This document shows positions 25,246-35,198 of a stretch of 52,888 nucleotides of DNA, piece after piece (the first letter of the stretch is position 1; each line of letters begins with the position of its first letter). Origin of the DNA: UBA11574 sp964591175 (GTDB taxonomy: Bacteria; Desulfobacterota; Desulfobacteria; Desulfobacterales; UBA11574). The stretch covers positions 1 through 52,888 of the forward strand of contig CAZQAF010000015.1 of assembly GCA_964591175.1 (NCBI GenBank), read 5' to 3'. The notes below the pieces were generated by a model. That model was not told the DNA's origin. It saw only the letters and a list, made by a program, of their open reading frames with translations, and did no database searches. The position numbers and the translations under genes are program-made.

Positions 25246-26562
25246 ATGCCGAATATCAAAGTTCTAACAAAACTAATGCGGGAACTGGAAGATCAGCTTG
25301 TGGTATGCATGCGGTGCGGTATGTGCCAGGCGGTCTGCCCGGTTTTCGCCGAAACCGGCTTCGAGGCTGATGTGGCCCGGGGGAAGCTGGCGCTATTGGA
25401 CGGACTCTTGAACGAAATGTTCAAAGACCCCCAAGGTGTTTACGAACGTCTTAATAAATGCCTTTTGTGCGGATCATGTGCGGCCAACTGCCCCAGTGGT
25501 GTGAGCGTTCTGGAAATATTCATCAAGGCCCGTGCGATTCTCACCGGTTTCATGGGGCTCTCGCCGGCCAAGAAATTGATTTTAAGGGGGATGCTTTCCC
25601 GGCCTGAAATCTTTGACAGAGTTGCGGAATGGGGCTTAAAATTTCAGAAAATTCTTACGAAGCCTGCCAATGAGATTATCGGCACTTCCTGCGCCAGGTT
25701 TGTTTCACCGCTGCTGAAAGACCGGCATTTCATGCCACTGGCCCCGGTGCCGTTTCACCGCAAAATACCGTCGCTAAATACAGACAAAGGACGCTCGGGC
25801 CTGAAAGTACTTTTTTATGTCGGATGCCTTATTGATAAAGTTTTTCCGCAACTTGCCCAAGATGTTATCGATGTCTTAAATTATCATGAAGTCGGCGTTT
25901 TCATACCCCAAAAGCAAGGCTGCTGCGGGATACCGGCCATTTCCTCCGGAGACCTGAAAACCTTTAACCGGCTTGTTCGTCATCACTTGGAAATATTCCA
26001 TGACGAAAAGTTTGACTACCTGGTGACGGCGTGTGCCACCTGTACGTCGACGATCAAGAAAATTTGGCCGATGATGGCGGATAAAGCGTCCGAATCGATC
26101 GAAAACGAAGTCGCCGAAATCGCCCAAAAGACGTTGGATATCAGCCAGTTCCTAGTAACCAAGGTCGGGCTGAAAAAAAATGCCACGGCGCATATTGACA
26201 CTGCCGTAAACGTAACTTTCCATGATCCCTGCCATCTCAAGAAATCTTTGGGCGTGGCGGCCGAACCCAGAGCGCTGATCAACGCCAACCCCGGATACCG
26301 CCTCAAAGAAATGCCTGAAGCAGACCGGTGTTGTGGTTTGGGGGGGAGTTTTAACTTGCATTATTATGAGCTGTCATCTAATATCGGAAGGGCAAAGCGG
26401 AACAATATCAAAGCGTCCGAGTCTTCTGTTGTCGCCACCGGTTGTCCGGCATGTATGCTCCAAATTTCTGACATGCTATCCCAATCCGATGATAAAATCG
26501 CTGTTAAACATCCTATTGAAATCTACAGGGAGCTAATAAAAATCAATGGCACTCACGCTTAA
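25246..26562 (+). CDS. Fe-S oxidoreductase partner of GlcD (GlcF-like)
   Basis: A 438-residue protein with two 4Fe-4S motifs near the N-terminus (CMRCGMCQAVCP and CLLCGSCAANCP) and two CCG domains (YVGCLIDKVFPQ with GCCGIPA; HDPCHLKKSLGV with RCCGLGGSFN). This is the GlcF/heterodisulfide reductase-D-type electron acceptor that usually accompanies GlcD and passes electrons towards the quinone pool or a membrane complex. It starts 28 bp after glcD (site AGAGGA) and its end overlaps the regulator gene by 17 bp. Confidence 0.92.
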   Translation: MPNIKVLTKLMRELEDQLVVCMRCGMCQAVCPVFAETGFEADVARGKLALLDGLLNEMFKDPQGVYERLNKCLLCGSCAANCPSGVSVLEIFIKARAILTGFMGLSPAKKLILRGMLSRPEIFDRVAEWGLKFQKILTKPANEIIGTSCARFVSPLLKDRHFMPLAPVPFHRKIPSLNTDKGRSGLKVLFYVGCLIDKVFPQLAQDVIDVLNYHEVGVFIPQKQGCCGIPAISSGDLKTFNRLVRHHLEIFHDEKFDYLVTACATCTSTIKKIWPMMADKASESIENEVAEIAQKTLDISQFLVTKVGLKKNATAHIDTAVNVTFHDPCHLKKSLGVAAEPRALINANPGYRLKEMPEADRCCGLGGSFNLHYYELSSNIGRAKRNNIKASESSVVATGCPACMLQISDMLSQSDDKIAVKHPIEIYRELIKINGTHA

Positions 26563-27265
26563 ACCGATTAAACCCAAGCGTATTTCCGATCAGGTTTTCG
26601 ATCAACTCCGGGAATTGATCTTCCGGGGAGAAATGAAACGAGGCGAGAAAATCCTGCCTGAGCGCGAACTATCCGAAATCCTACAAGTCAGCCGCACTTC
26701 GGTCAGAGATGCCATCAATAAATTGGTGGTTATGGGTCTTTTGGAACAAAAACAGGGGCAGGGAACGTTCGTGCGCAGCCTGGACTCTATGGAAAAAAAC
26801 CCGTTGGCTGCGGCCCTGGAATCCCAAGATGCGTCTTTGGAAGATCTGCTGGAAGTCAGAAGGGGCCTGGAATGCAATGCGGCGGCTTTGGCTGCCCAGC
26901 GCGCCGTTGATGAGGACCTTCACTTTCTGGAAAAAAGCATTCAGGAAATGCGAATTGAAGTTGATTCGGGTCGCCTGGGAACCGAAGCCGACGTATCCTT
27001 TCATATGGCGATTTCCTTTGCAGCCAAGAATCCGGTGCAAGTGTATATTATGAAAAATTTTTACGATTTTCTCTTTGTCAGTATCAGAGAGAATTTGGCC
27101 CACCTGTATGAAGATCGTGCCAACATCGATATGATCATTAAACAGCATACGGAAATTTTCAACCACATCCGAAATCACGATCCGCAAAAGGCTTATGACG
27201 CCATGAGGCGTCACATCAATTTTGTGCTGGATTTCGTTAAGGGAATTCAAACCGAAAAATCCTGA
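26546..27265 (+). CDS. FCD-domain GntR regulator (LldR-like)
   Basis: A 239-residue regulator. Residues about 10-80 are the winged HTH of the GntR family (DQVFDQLRELIFRGEMKRGEKILPERELSE in parts, then SRTSVRDAINKLVVMGLLEQKQGQGTFV). Residues about 95-235 form an FCD effector domain with the metal-ligand pattern (Asp and His of EADVSFHMAI, then IKQHTEIF and MRRHINFVL). FCD regulators of lactate genes (LldR, PdhR) bind TGGT-N3-ACCA palindromes. Three such sites lie in this window at the lactate and TRAP promoters, so it is the likely repressor, released by lactate or a related acid. Confidence 0.92.
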   Translation: MALTLKPIKPKRISDQVFDQLRELIFRGEMKRGEKILPERELSEILQVSRTSVRDAINKLVVMGLLEQKQGQGTFVRSLDSMEKNPLAAALESQDASLEDLLEVRRGLECNAAALAAQRAVDEDLHFLEKSIQEMRIEVDSGRLGTEADVSFHMAISFAAKNPVQVYIMKNFYDFLFVSIRENLAHLYEDRANIDMIIKQHTEIFNHIRNHDPQKAYDAMRRHINFVLDFVKGIQTEKS

Positions 27266-27395
27266 AACAAAGATTTATGGCCGCAAAGACACTTATCTGG
27301 AACGTGACTTTTTATTATCTCTTCGCTTACCATTTAATAAATTCAAATCTATTTTAATTTTACTCTCCCTTTAAAAAAACCTTCAAGATTCGATT

Positions 27396-27487
27396 TGCAG
27401 GACAAATACCGACAGAAAATAGCTGGATATTCCTACAACAAAATCGGATGAACTCTCCTTACAAACAATCGTCGTTATGTCTATGTT
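27396..27487 (+). promoter_or_regulatory. Composite stress-regulon element, copy C, with -10
   Basis: TGCAGG (27396-27401), 7 bp, CCGACA (27409-27414), 17 bp, CCTACAA (27432-27438), 5 bp, TCGGATGA (27444-27451), then after 29-30 bp the -10-like TATGTT (27482-27487). The first block has one mismatch to the other copies. It lies upstream of the M16 protease and DUF1614 genes. Apart from this element the 27266-27650 gap holds only a small hairpin. Confidence 0.78.
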
Positions 27488-27611
27488 TAATCTAAAAAGA
27501 TCGAATGAAACGATCGAATTCTAAGGAGCAACTTTATAAAAGGAAAAAAGATCCACCTAATCGTTACATATACGATCGGCTAAAAACTCGAATACAGATT
27601 ATACGCAATTG

Positions 27612-27631
27612 GGCCGTTTCAGCGGCCTTTT
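27612..27631 (+). terminator. Small GC hairpin with T-run in the M16 leader
   Basis: GGCCG (27612-27616) and CGGCC (27623-27627) pair around six bases and are followed by TTTT. It is short for a terminator; in the leader of the protease gene it could act as a weak attenuator, or it could be chance. Confidence 0.3.
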
Positions 27632-27650
27632 AATAACGGAGGACATGACG

Positions 27651-30368
27651 ATGAAATGTACCATGCCAAAATTTGCCGGCGGCTGGAAGATGGCGATTTC
27701 AAAATTTGTAGGCCTTGGGATGATTGTCGCCTTTTTAGTATTGACGCCCAAACTTTCCGAGGCCGGCACCCATAAAAAAATCGATAAAACCGTGACTCGC
27801 GCCGTTTTGTCCAATGGACTGCATGTGATTATCGTGCGCAACCCCATTGCGCCGGTGGTGGCCACCGTCGTCAATTACAAAGTGGGCTCCAACGAAGCGC
27901 CGCACGGGTTTCCCGGTATGGCGCATGCCCAGGAGCACATGATGTTTCGCGGGAATCCGGGTTTATCGGCCGGTCAGCTCGCCAACATCACCGCAGCCAT
28001 GGGCGGTATGTTTGACGCCGACACCCAGCAGTCGGTCACCCAGTACTTTTTCAACATCCCTTCACAGTACCTGGATGTTGCCCTGCGCATCGAAGCCATT
28101 CGCATGAGCGGCGTGCTTGACAGCGAAAAACTTTGGCGAAAAGAACGCGGCGCCATCGAACAGGAGGTGGCCCGGGATTATTCCAGCCCCGAATATATCT
28201 TCTACACCCGACTCCTGGCGGCGATGTTCAAAGGTACGCCTTATTCACATGATGCCTTGGGCACCCATGCCTCATTCGAGAAAACCACCGGTCCCATGCT
28301 TAAAAAATTTTATGACACCTGGTACGCTCCCAACAATGCGACCCTGATCATCGTGGGAGATGTTCACCCCCAAGATGTGCTCAAGATGATCAAAAAACGT
28401 TTCGGCAATATTCCGGCCAAGAAGCTGCCCCCGCGGCCAAGCGTCCGCTTAGAACCCATAAAGCCTGAAACCATTCGGCTTAAAAGCGACCTCCCCTATG
28501 GATTGGCCATCATCGCTTTTCGGCTTCCCGGCTATGACAGTCCGGATTATGCCGCTTCCCAGGTGCTCGGGGATGTGATGAACAGTCATCGCGGGGACCT
28601 GTATCAATTGGGAGTGGACGGTAAAGTACTGAGTGCCGATTTTAGCCTGGATACATTTCCCAGGGCGGGTTTGGGATACGCCGTCGCGGCATATCCCAAA
28701 GACGGCCGTGTAAATAAAGTGCTGAAAAATCTCCGCAGCGTTTTGGGCAGCTATATCAAAAACGGGGTGCCGGTAGATCTGGTGGAAGCGGCTAAACGAC
28801 AGGAACTGGCCAGCGCCGAATTTCAGAAAAACTCGGTATTCGGACTTTCTATGGCCTGGTCACAGGCATTGGCAGTAGAAGGACGCCGGTCTCCCGAAGA
28901 TGACCTGGAAGCCATCTCCCGCGTATCCGCAGCTGATGTGAACCGGGTGGCCCGCCGCTACCTTGATTTGGACCATGCGGTGGTTGCCGTTCTCACGCCC
29001 GAAGCTTCCGGAAAACCTGCATCCGCTCAAAACAACATGGGTATAGAGAAAGTTGCATTGCCTCAGAATCGAAACGTCGTTTTACCGGAATGGGCCAAAA
29101 GGGCGTTAAAGCGCCTGTCGGTTCCCGCCTCAAAACTCAGTCCGGTGGTCAAGGAGTTGCCCAACGGGATCAAGCTGATTGTTCAACCGGAGTCCATCAG
29201 CCACACGGTGAGCGTATACGGGCATGTTAAAAACAATCCATACCTGCAAACACCTCCCGGCAAGGAAGGCGTCGACGAGGTTCTGGACGGACTTTATGAT
29301 TACGGCACCCAAACAATGCGTCGGAAGGCCTATCAAAAAGCCCTGGATGAAATCGCCGCAAACGTTTCCGTGGGAACGGATTTTTCTTTGCAGGTTCTGA
29401 CGGATCATTTCGATCGAGGGGTACAGTTGCTGGCGGACGACTTGCTGCATCCGGCCCTGCCGGATACGGCATTCAAAATCGTCCGAGGCCAGGTCAAAGC
29501 CATTGCTGCGGGAAAAGAGCAAAGTCCCGATGTATTGACCCACCGGGCACTGAAAACCGCTTTATTGCCCCGGCACGATCCTGCCTTGCACTGGGCCACG
29601 CCGAAAACGGTAGGCGCGCTGACATTAAAGGATGTTCGAAAATACTATAGCGCTGTTATCCGGCCCGACGAGACCGTTATCGTGGTCATCGGAAATGTGA
29701 CGCCCGAAAAAGCAGCGTCGGTCATAAACAAATATTTCGGCGCCTGGAAAGCCGTCGGTAAAAAACCCAACCTTTTGCTTCCCCGTGTACCGTCAAACGC
29801 TCCTTCCACCGTCAACGTTCCGGACACCAGCCGGATTCAGGATGAGATCATACTGGCCGAAACACTGGGCATAACCCGATCGGATCCGGATTACTATGCC
29901 CTGAATCTGGGCAATCACGTGCTGGGCGGCGGGTTTTATGCCACGCGTCTGTACCGGGATCTGCGCGAGCAAACCGGACTGGTGTATACTGTCGGAGTAG
30001 ATCTGGAAGCGGGTAAAACCCGCAGCACCTTTGCGGTGACTTACGCCAGCGACCCCTCCAACGTCTCTCGAGCACGCGCCATCGTAGAACACAACTTGAA
30101 AATGATGCAAACACAACTGGTTAGCCCCATCGAGCTGCAGCGGGCAAAAGCGATGCTGTTGCGCGAAATTCCGCTGGCCGAATCCAGCTTGGGAAGCATT
30201 GCCCGGGGATACATCCACCGGTCGGTTTTGGACCTTCCTTTGGACGAACCGAGCCGAGCCGCGAAACGCTATATGGCACTGACGGCCCAACAGGTCAAAT
30301 CGGCATTTGCCAGGCGGCTTCGGGTTAAAAACTTGGTTCAGGTCACGGAGGGTCCGGCACCCCATTAG
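27651..30368 (+). CDS. Periplasmic M16 zinc protease, two-domain fused form
   Basis: A 905-residue exported protease. The ATG at 27651 lies 7 bases after GGAGGA. A signal peptide covers about residues 18-38. The first M16 unit carries the inverted zinc motif HAQEH (His92, Glu95, His96) with the third ligand about 76 residues on (Glu172, in IEQEVARD). The second half (from about residue 500) is a second M16 repeat with the YATRLYRDLREQTGLVYTV signature and no zinc motif, as in other fused pitrilysin-like proteins. It probably degrades peptides in the periplasm. A composite stress element lies 200 bp upstream and DUF1614 follows by 28 bp. Confidence 0.92.
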   Translation: MKCTMPKFAGGWKMAISKFVGLGMIVAFLVLTPKLSEAGTHKKIDKTVTRAVLSNGLHVIIVRNPIAPVVATVVNYKVGSNEAPHGFPGMAHAQEHMMFRGNPGLSAGQLANITAAMGGMFDADTQQSVTQYFFNIPSQYLDVALRIEAIRMSGVLDSEKLWRKERGAIEQEVARDYSSPEYIFYTRLLAAMFKGTPYSHDALGTHASFEKTTGPMLKKFYDTWYAPNNATLIIVGDVHPQDVLKMIKKRFGNIPAKKLPPRPSVRLEPIKPETIRLKSDLPYGLAIIAFRLPGYDSPDYAASQVLGDVMNSHRGDLYQLGVDGKVLSADFSLDTFPRAGLGYAVAAYPKDGRVNKVLKNLRSVLGSYIKNGVPVDLVEAAKRQELASAEFQKNSVFGLSMAWSQALAVEGRRSPEDDLEAISRVSAADVNRVARRYLDLDHAVVAVLTPEASGKPASAQNNMGIEKVALPQNRNVVLPEWAKRALKRLSVPASKLSPVVKELPNGIKLIVQPESISHTVSVYGHVKNNPYLQTPPGKEGVDEVLDGLYDYGTQTMRRKAYQKALDEIAANVSVGTDFSLQVLTDHFDRGVQLLADDLLHPALPDTAFKIVRGQVKAIAAGKEQSPDVLTHRALKTALLPRHDPALHWATPKTVGALTLKDVRKYYSAVIRPDETVIVVIGNVTPEKAASVINKYFGAWKAVGKKPNLLLPRVPSNAPSTVNVPDTSRIQDEIILAETLGITRSDPDYYALNLGNHVLGGGFYATRLYRDLREQTGLVYTVGVDLEAGKTRSTFAVTYASDPSNVSRARAIVEHNLKMMQTQLVSPIELQRAKAMLLREIPLAESSLGSIARGYIHRSVLDLPLDEPSRAAKRYMALTAQQVKSAFARRLRVKNLVQVTEGPAPH

Positions 30369-30396
30369 CCGAAAATCAAATCTTCACAGGAGGTAA

Positions 30397-31101
30397 ATGA
30401 TGCTGCACTATTTCCCGTTGGCGTTGCCGTTTTTGTTGATACTCTTTTTTCTGTTTATTTTTCTGATCGTCATGATTGAAGTGGGCGTTCTCGGATACGC
30501 TTACCAGACCATCGGTATCAACCGGCGTTACGTCTTTTTGCTGCTGTTGATGTGTTTTTTGGGCAGCTACATCAATATCCCGGTTTATCAATTGCCACCG
30601 GAGACCGTTCGAACCGCCGGCGAGGTGACATTTTTCGGTATTCCGTATATCATTCCCACCGTCACGCAATATCCGGGAACGGTTATCGCCATCAACATCG
30701 GCGGGGCTGTTATTCCAACAATTCTATCCATCTATCTGATTTTCAAGAATCGACTTTTCAGCACGGCGCTGCTCGGGGCCGCTGTGGTGTCGGTTGTCGT
30801 TCATTGGTTGGCCCATCCGGTTCCGGGGCTGGGCATCGCTGTGCCGCTTCTGGTTCCGCTTGTAGCATCCGCGGCGGTGGCGATGCTGCTTTCCACGAAG
30901 TATGCCCCGGCGCTGGCTTACATTGCCGGTACACTCGGAACACTGATCGGCGCCGATCTTTTGAACCTCGGTAAAATACAGGGCCTTGGAGCGCCTATCG
31001 CGTCCATCGGCGGCGCCGGAACTTTTGACGGCATTTTCATGACCGGCATCCTGGCGGTTCTGCTGGCCGGACTGATGACACGCAAAAATAAACCCGCCTG
31101 A
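30397..31101 (+). CDS. DUF1614 membrane protein
   Basis: A 234-residue inner-membrane protein with about seven hydrophobic helices. Typical of DUF1614 are GYAYQTIGINRRYVFLLLLM (in part), GSYINIPVYQLPPE, the INIGGAVIPTILSIYLI segment and GTLIGADLLNLGKIQGLGAPIASIGGAGTFDGIF near the C-terminus. The family has no established function and often sits next to proteases. It has a strong ribosome site (GGAGG) and is probably cotranscribed with the M16 protease. Confidence 0.85.
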   Translation: MMLHYFPLALPFLLILFFLFIFLIVMIEVGVLGYAYQTIGINRRYVFLLLLMCFLGSYINIPVYQLPPETVRTAGEVTFFGIPYIIPTVTQYPGTVIAINIGGAVIPTILSIYLIFKNRLFSTALLGAAVVSVVVHWLAHPVPGLGIAVPLLVPLVASAAVAMLLSTKYAPALAYIAGTLGTLIGADLLNLGKIQGLGAPIASIGGAGTFDGIFMTGILAVLLAGLMTRKNKPA

Positions 31102-31142
31102 AACCATTCAGGGGCGTTGCTTTGTCCATGGAAACCTTTGGC

Positions 31143-31233
31143 TGTAGGACACTCACCGACAGCAAGTTCTGGCAATCTCCTACAGGAAAATCAGAAGGAG
31201 GCTTATACCGGATTTTTTAAATATGCTTAAAAT
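31143..31233 (+). promoter_or_regulatory. Composite stress-regulon element, copy D, with -10
   Basis: TGTAGG (31143-31148), 7 bp, CCGACA (31156-31161), 17 bp, CCTACAG (31179-31185), 5 bp, TCAGAAGG (31191-31198), then about 28-29 bp further TAAAAT (31228-31233). It lies 210 bp before degP. A further half-site CCTACAG is at 31289-31295. Nothing coding is seen in 31102-31409. Confidence 0.78.
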
Positions 31234-31409
31234 AATAATAACTGAAAATGCAAAAGAATCCGTTTAACCGCTTCTTTTGAAATTGCATCCTACAGTGTCA
31301 GTCGCAGCCTGGCGCAATAAAAGGATATCAACTTCAAAGGAGCTCAATTTTTCCGGAATTTAGATCGATCCGGGTATTTTTATCAAAACAGAAATGTTAG
31401 GAGGATAAA

Positions 31410-32933
31410 ATGATTTACAAACACTCTCGAACCATGCGTTACCTGTTTATCTTCGTCGTTTTGCTGCTGACCCTGGGCGTGACCCAATGCGAGTCACGGT
31501 CTTCCGGTTCAATGGCAGCACAGAATTCCATCGCCGTCGCCAGCGCGGCGACAAATGCCGGACCCACTATGCAGGCCCCGGCGCCGATGAAAGTCAATCC
31601 GTCAGCCGAAGACCTGAGTACCGCTATCGCCAGGGTTGCCAAGGAAGCACTTCCGGCGGTGGTCCATATTGAGGTCACCCAAAGTCAGGAAGTCAACAAT
31701 CCGTTTCTGCCCTTTGAGAACGACCCGTTCTTTCATTATTTCTTCAACGCTCCCAATCAACGGATGCCTCGCAAATTCAAACGAGAACTCAAAGGCCTGG
31801 GAAGCGGTATGATCATGGATGCCAAGGGATATATTTTGACCAATAACCATGTCGTCGCCGGTGCCAACAAAATTCAGGTGTTTCTGGCGGACGGACGTGA
31901 ATATCCGGGCAAAGTCGTCGGCACCGATCCAAAGACAGATCTTGCCGTCGTCCGTATAAAGACCGACGAAAAGCTTCCCCATGTCACTTTCGGGGATTCG
32001 GATAAATTGAAAGTCGGCAACTGGGTGGTGGCCATCGGCGCCCCCCGGGGTCTGGATCAGACCGTCACACAGGGCATCATCAGCGCCAAGCATCGTCGGG
32101 GTATTTTGAACCCAAGCAGTTACCAGGACTATTTGCAGACCGATGCCGCCATCAATCCGGGGAACAGCGGAGGCCCCTTGCTGAATCTGCAAGGACAGGT
32201 CATTGGCGTCAATTCCGCTATTATATCCGAATCCGGTGGATTCGAAGGCATCGGCTTCGCGATCCCGAGCAAAATCGCCGTTCACATCGCCGATGAGCTC
32301 ATCAAGAACGGCAAGGTGGTACGCGGTTGGCTGGGCGTCAGTATCCGGGACGTCACACCGGCGATGCAGCAGTCCATGAAGCTTAATGTTTCCCAGGGCG
32401 CCCTTGTCGTTGAAGTGGTTAAAGGAAGCCCGGCCGATAAAGCGGGTTTTCAAAAAAACGATATCATAACGGGGTATCAGGGAAACAAGATCCGGAATGC
32501 ATCGGACCTGCAAAATCTGGTGGCAAATACTTCCATCGGGAAGGAAGTCGCCATGACCGTTATGCGAAATGGGAAATCACAGACCCTTAAGGTTAAAATC
32601 GGTAATCTTCAAAACGCCGTTAAAATAATGGCGGCCTCCGTGAACAAGCGGATGGGTGTGGTGGTAAGACCCGTAACTGAAAAAGAGGCTCAGAAATACG
32701 GCATGCATGAACCTAAGGGGGTGGCCATAAAATTGCTCCAGCCGGACGGGATACTGGCGAAAGCCGGTTTTGAAGTCAATGATATTATCCTCTCCATTGA
32801 CGGCCAACCCGTGAGCGGCGTGCAAGGTTTTGTCAATGTCGTTCAATCGCTGAAACCCCACCAGTGGGCTCAATTTTTGGTCCTGGATCACCGAACCGGT
32901 CAAACCGGTTACATCCGGGTAATGGTCGAATAA
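31410..32933 (+). CDS. degP: DegP/HtrA-family periplasmic serine protease
   Basis: A 507-residue protease-chaperone. After a signal or anchor helix (about 10-24) and a low-complexity linker, the trypsin-like domain shows the catalytic triad: His147 in TNNHVVAG, Asp177 in TDLAVVRI, Ser253 in NPGNSGGPL. Two PDZ domains follow (GWLGVSIRDV to about 400, and a second to the end containing AGFEVNDIILSIDGQPV). It degrades or refolds misfolded envelope proteins. It stands 210 bp after a composite stress element and upstream of ftsH, giving periplasmic and membrane quality control in one unit. Confidence 0.95.
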   Translation: MIYKHSRTMRYLFIFVVLLLTLGVTQCESRSSGSMAAQNSIAVASAATNAGPTMQAPAPMKVNPSAEDLSTAIARVAKEALPAVVHIEVTQSQEVNNPFLPFENDPFFHYFFNAPNQRMPRKFKRELKGLGSGMIMDAKGYILTNNHVVAGANKIQVFLADGREYPGKVVGTDPKTDLAVVRIKTDEKLPHVTFGDSDKLKVGNWVVAIGAPRGLDQTVTQGIISAKHRRGILNPSSYQDYLQTDAAINPGNSGGPLLNLQGQVIGVNSAIISESGGFEGIGFAIPSKIAVHIADELIKNGKVVRGWLGVSIRDVTPAMQQSMKLNVSQGALVVEVVKGSPADKAGFQKNDIITGYQGNKIRNASDLQNLVANTSIGKEVAMTVMRNGKSQTLKVKIGNLQNAVKIMAASVNKRMGVVVRPVTEKEAQKYGMHEPKGVAIKLLQPDGILAKAGFEVNDIILSIDGQPVSGVQGFVNVVQSLKPHQWAQFLVLDHRTGQTGYIRVMVE

Positions 32934-33041
32934 GATGCAGATTGATAATCCGTGCGTGCATGACGGCACAAAACTTCCGTCATGCACCACGGGCTTTCAC
33001 GGCACTGCGCCATGGCACTTAAAGATTACAGAGAGGCCGAT

Positions 33042-34991
33042 ATGGAAGATCGAAAAAAATTTTCACTGGGCTACTACATCTTCATTTTTTCATTGATTCT
33101 GTTTCTGGAAACGATCTTTTTTTCCGGAACGGCCGTCAAGGAAATTTCTTACAGCAAGTTTCGGGATTTGATCCGGACGAACAAGATCCAAAGCGTGATC
33201 ATCGAACCGGATCGAATCTACGGCTTGGAGAAAAGCACTCATTCAGCCGGCAAATCCAAATCAGACCCTGCCGACTCCCGGGAACAATCCAGTTTCACAC
33301 CGCATCAAAAACATACGCCCTGGTATCTGGACTTCGGCAAATTGACCGGTAAACATCAACAGAAACTTGACCGCCAATTCACGGTGGTACCCCTGAAAGA
33401 TCCGCAGCTTCTACCGGATCTTCAGCATCACGGCATCAATTACCGCGGCAAGATCGAATCCCATTGGCTCTCCCATTTTATTTCAAACTGGATTATTCCC
33501 TTGGGGCTCTTTTTTCTTCTCTGGAGCTTTATTGTTCGGAAAATGGGCAAAGGCAGCAATTTTTTGAGCCTGGGTAAAAGCAAGGCCAAAATCTATGAGG
33601 TTGAGTCATCTCAGAAAGTTTCCTTCGAGGACGTGGCCGGTGTTGACGAAGCGGTGGAAGAGGTCAAAGAGGTCGTTTCCTTTCTGAAGGAACCGAACCG
33701 TTATACCCGGCTGGGTGCCAAGCTTCCCAAGGGGATCCTGCTGGTGGGCCCCCCGGGCACGGGCAAGACGCTCTTGGCCCGGGCAGTCGCCGGTGAAGCG
33801 GGTGTACCCTTTTTCAGTCTGAGCGGATCGGATTTTGTCGAAATGTTCGTCGGTTTAGGGGCGGCCCGTGTCCGGGATCTGTTCAAAGATGCGAAAACCA
33901 AAGCACCCTGCATCATCTTCATCGATGAACTGGATGCCGTGGGAAAAAACCGATCCCAGGGTGTTTACACGGGCAGCAACGATGAACGAGAAAACACGTT
34001 GAATCAATTGCTCACGGAAATGGACGGTTTCGATCCCCAAGTGGGCATCATCATTATGGGGGCCACAAACCGACCCGAAGTTCTCGACCCGGCACTGTTG
34101 CGGCCCGGCCGGTTCGATCGCCAGATCCTCGTAGACCGGCCGGATCTCACCGGACGCAAAGAAATATTCAAGGTGCACACCCGCGATCTCAGTTTAAATG
34201 AAGATGTAAATTTTCACACACTGGCCGCCGAAACACCGGGATTTGCCGGCGCTGAGATTGCCAATGTCTGCAACGAGGCTGCTCTGCTGGCTTCCCGTGA
34301 AGGGAGCAACACGGTTTCGGTTTCCCATCACAACTTTCAGGATGCCATCGAACGGGTTATTGCCGGCCTGGAAAAGAAAAACAGACTGATCAATTCCCAT
34401 GAGCGGGAGGTGGTTGCCTATCATGAATCCGGACATGCCATCGTCGGGCACTTGACGCCCGGCGCCGATCCCGTACAGAAAGTTTCCATTATCCCCCGCG
34501 GCATCGGTGCTTTGGGATACACGCTGCAAACCCCTTTGGAAGACCGTTTTCTGATGTCGCGGTCCGAATTGCTCGGTAAAATCAAGGGACTGCTGGCCGG
34601 CCGGGCAGCAGAAGAACTGGTGTTCGGTGAAGTCTCTACAGGTGCTTCCAATGATCTTGAGAAAGTGTCTGATATCGTAAAAAATATGCTCACTGTGTAC
34701 GGTATGAGCCGTCATGCACCCAATCTGTCCCTCGTGGAAAAAAATCCGAATCCTTTTCTCGGACAAGGTCCGATGCTGCAACATCGTTCGGAAAAACTTG
34801 AAGAGATTATTGATGAGGAAACACAGGAGATCATCAAATCATGTTACAAAGATGCCAAAGAAATTCTATTAAAAGAAAATGATAAACTCGTACACATGGC
34901 ACATATCCTATTGGAAAAGGAAAAAATCGATGAAAAGGATATTCTCGAGATCCTGGGTCCCCGGGCACCGGAGAAAGAGGCAAAGGGATAG
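33042..34991 (+). CDS. ftsH: ATP-dependent zinc metalloprotease FtsH
   Basis: A 649-residue membrane AAA protease. Two transmembrane helices (about 11-29 and 147-166) flank a periplasmic domain of about 115 residues that is more polar than usual. The AAA module has Walker A GPPGTGKT (236-243), Walker B IIFIDELDAVG, the SRH arginines in LLRPGRFDRQI, and the protease site HESGH (461-465). The start at 33042 follows GAGAGG. FtsH removes damaged membrane proteins. As this copy sits in a stress block with degP and has no usual ftsH neighbours such as hpt or folP, it is probably an accessory paralogue. Confidence 0.95.
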   Translation: MEDRKKFSLGYYIFIFSLILFLETIFFSGTAVKEISYSKFRDLIRTNKIQSVIIEPDRIYGLEKSTHSAGKSKSDPADSREQSSFTPHQKHTPWYLDFGKLTGKHQQKLDRQFTVVPLKDPQLLPDLQHHGINYRGKIESHWLSHFISNWIIPLGLFFLLWSFIVRKMGKGSNFLSLGKSKAKIYEVESSQKVSFEDVAGVDEAVEEVKEVVSFLKEPNRYTRLGAKLPKGILLVGPPGTGKTLLARAVAGEAGVPFFSLSGSDFVEMFVGLGAARVRDLFKDAKTKAPCIIFIDELDAVGKNRSQGVYTGSNDERENTLNQLLTEMDGFDPQVGIIIMGATNRPEVLDPALLRPGRFDRQILVDRPDLTGRKEIFKVHTRDLSLNEDVNFHTLAAETPGFAGAEIANVCNEAALLASREGSNTVSVSHHNFQDAIERVIAGLEKKNRLINSHEREVVAYHESGHAIVGHLTPGADPVQKVSIIPRGIGALGYTLQTPLEDRFLMSRSELLGKIKGLLAGRAAEELVFGEVSTGASNDLEKVSDIVKNMLTVYGMSRHAPNLSLVEKNPNPFLGQGPMLQHRSEKLEEIIDEETQEIIKSCYKDAKEILLKENDKLVHMAHILLEKEKIDEKDILEILGPRAPEKEAKG

Positions 34992-35138
34992 ATCCCCGAT
35001 GTGTCGGCTTGCCGACCGTCTGATGCAAGCTTGAATTTCAGAATAGATTTTCGATCATAGACAATTTGGTTTTGTAGTGTTAAAAATAAAAACCGGATCT
35101 ATTGGTATATGCCTCAACATTTTTTAATGTGACCGTCT

Positions 35139-35161
35139 CTATTGAGAAGCCATCTCAATAG
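35139..35161. promoter_or_regulatory. Perfect 8-bp palindrome upstream of the kinase-like gene
   Basis: CTATTGAG (35139-35146) and CTCAATAG (35154-35161) are perfectly inverted around seven bases, 37 bp before the next start codon. It could be an operator or a leader hairpin. No composite stress element is seen in this gap (34992-35198), which also has a short GTCGG/CCGAC hairpin at 35003-35016 just after ftsH. Confidence 0.45.
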
Positions 35162-35198
35162 GATATAACATTACCGAATAAAAAAGGAGGGCTGACCG

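Noticed and set aside
31410..31500. DegP as a lipoprotein through Cys27
   Set aside because: The residue before the cysteine is Gln, which does not fit a lipobox; a plain signal or anchor helix is more likely.
34194..34784. Long minus-strand frames inside ftsH and other large genes (for example 3417-4538, 4902-5771, 31602-32513, 48405-49301)
   Set aside because: They are antisense shadows of well-supported genes; their translations show no family motifs and no ribosome sites.
35003..35016. GTCGG/CCGAC hairpin after ftsH as a fifth copy of the composite stress element
   Set aside because: The spacer is 4 bp rather than 7 and the CCTACAA and TCAGACG blocks are missing; it is at most a short hairpin.
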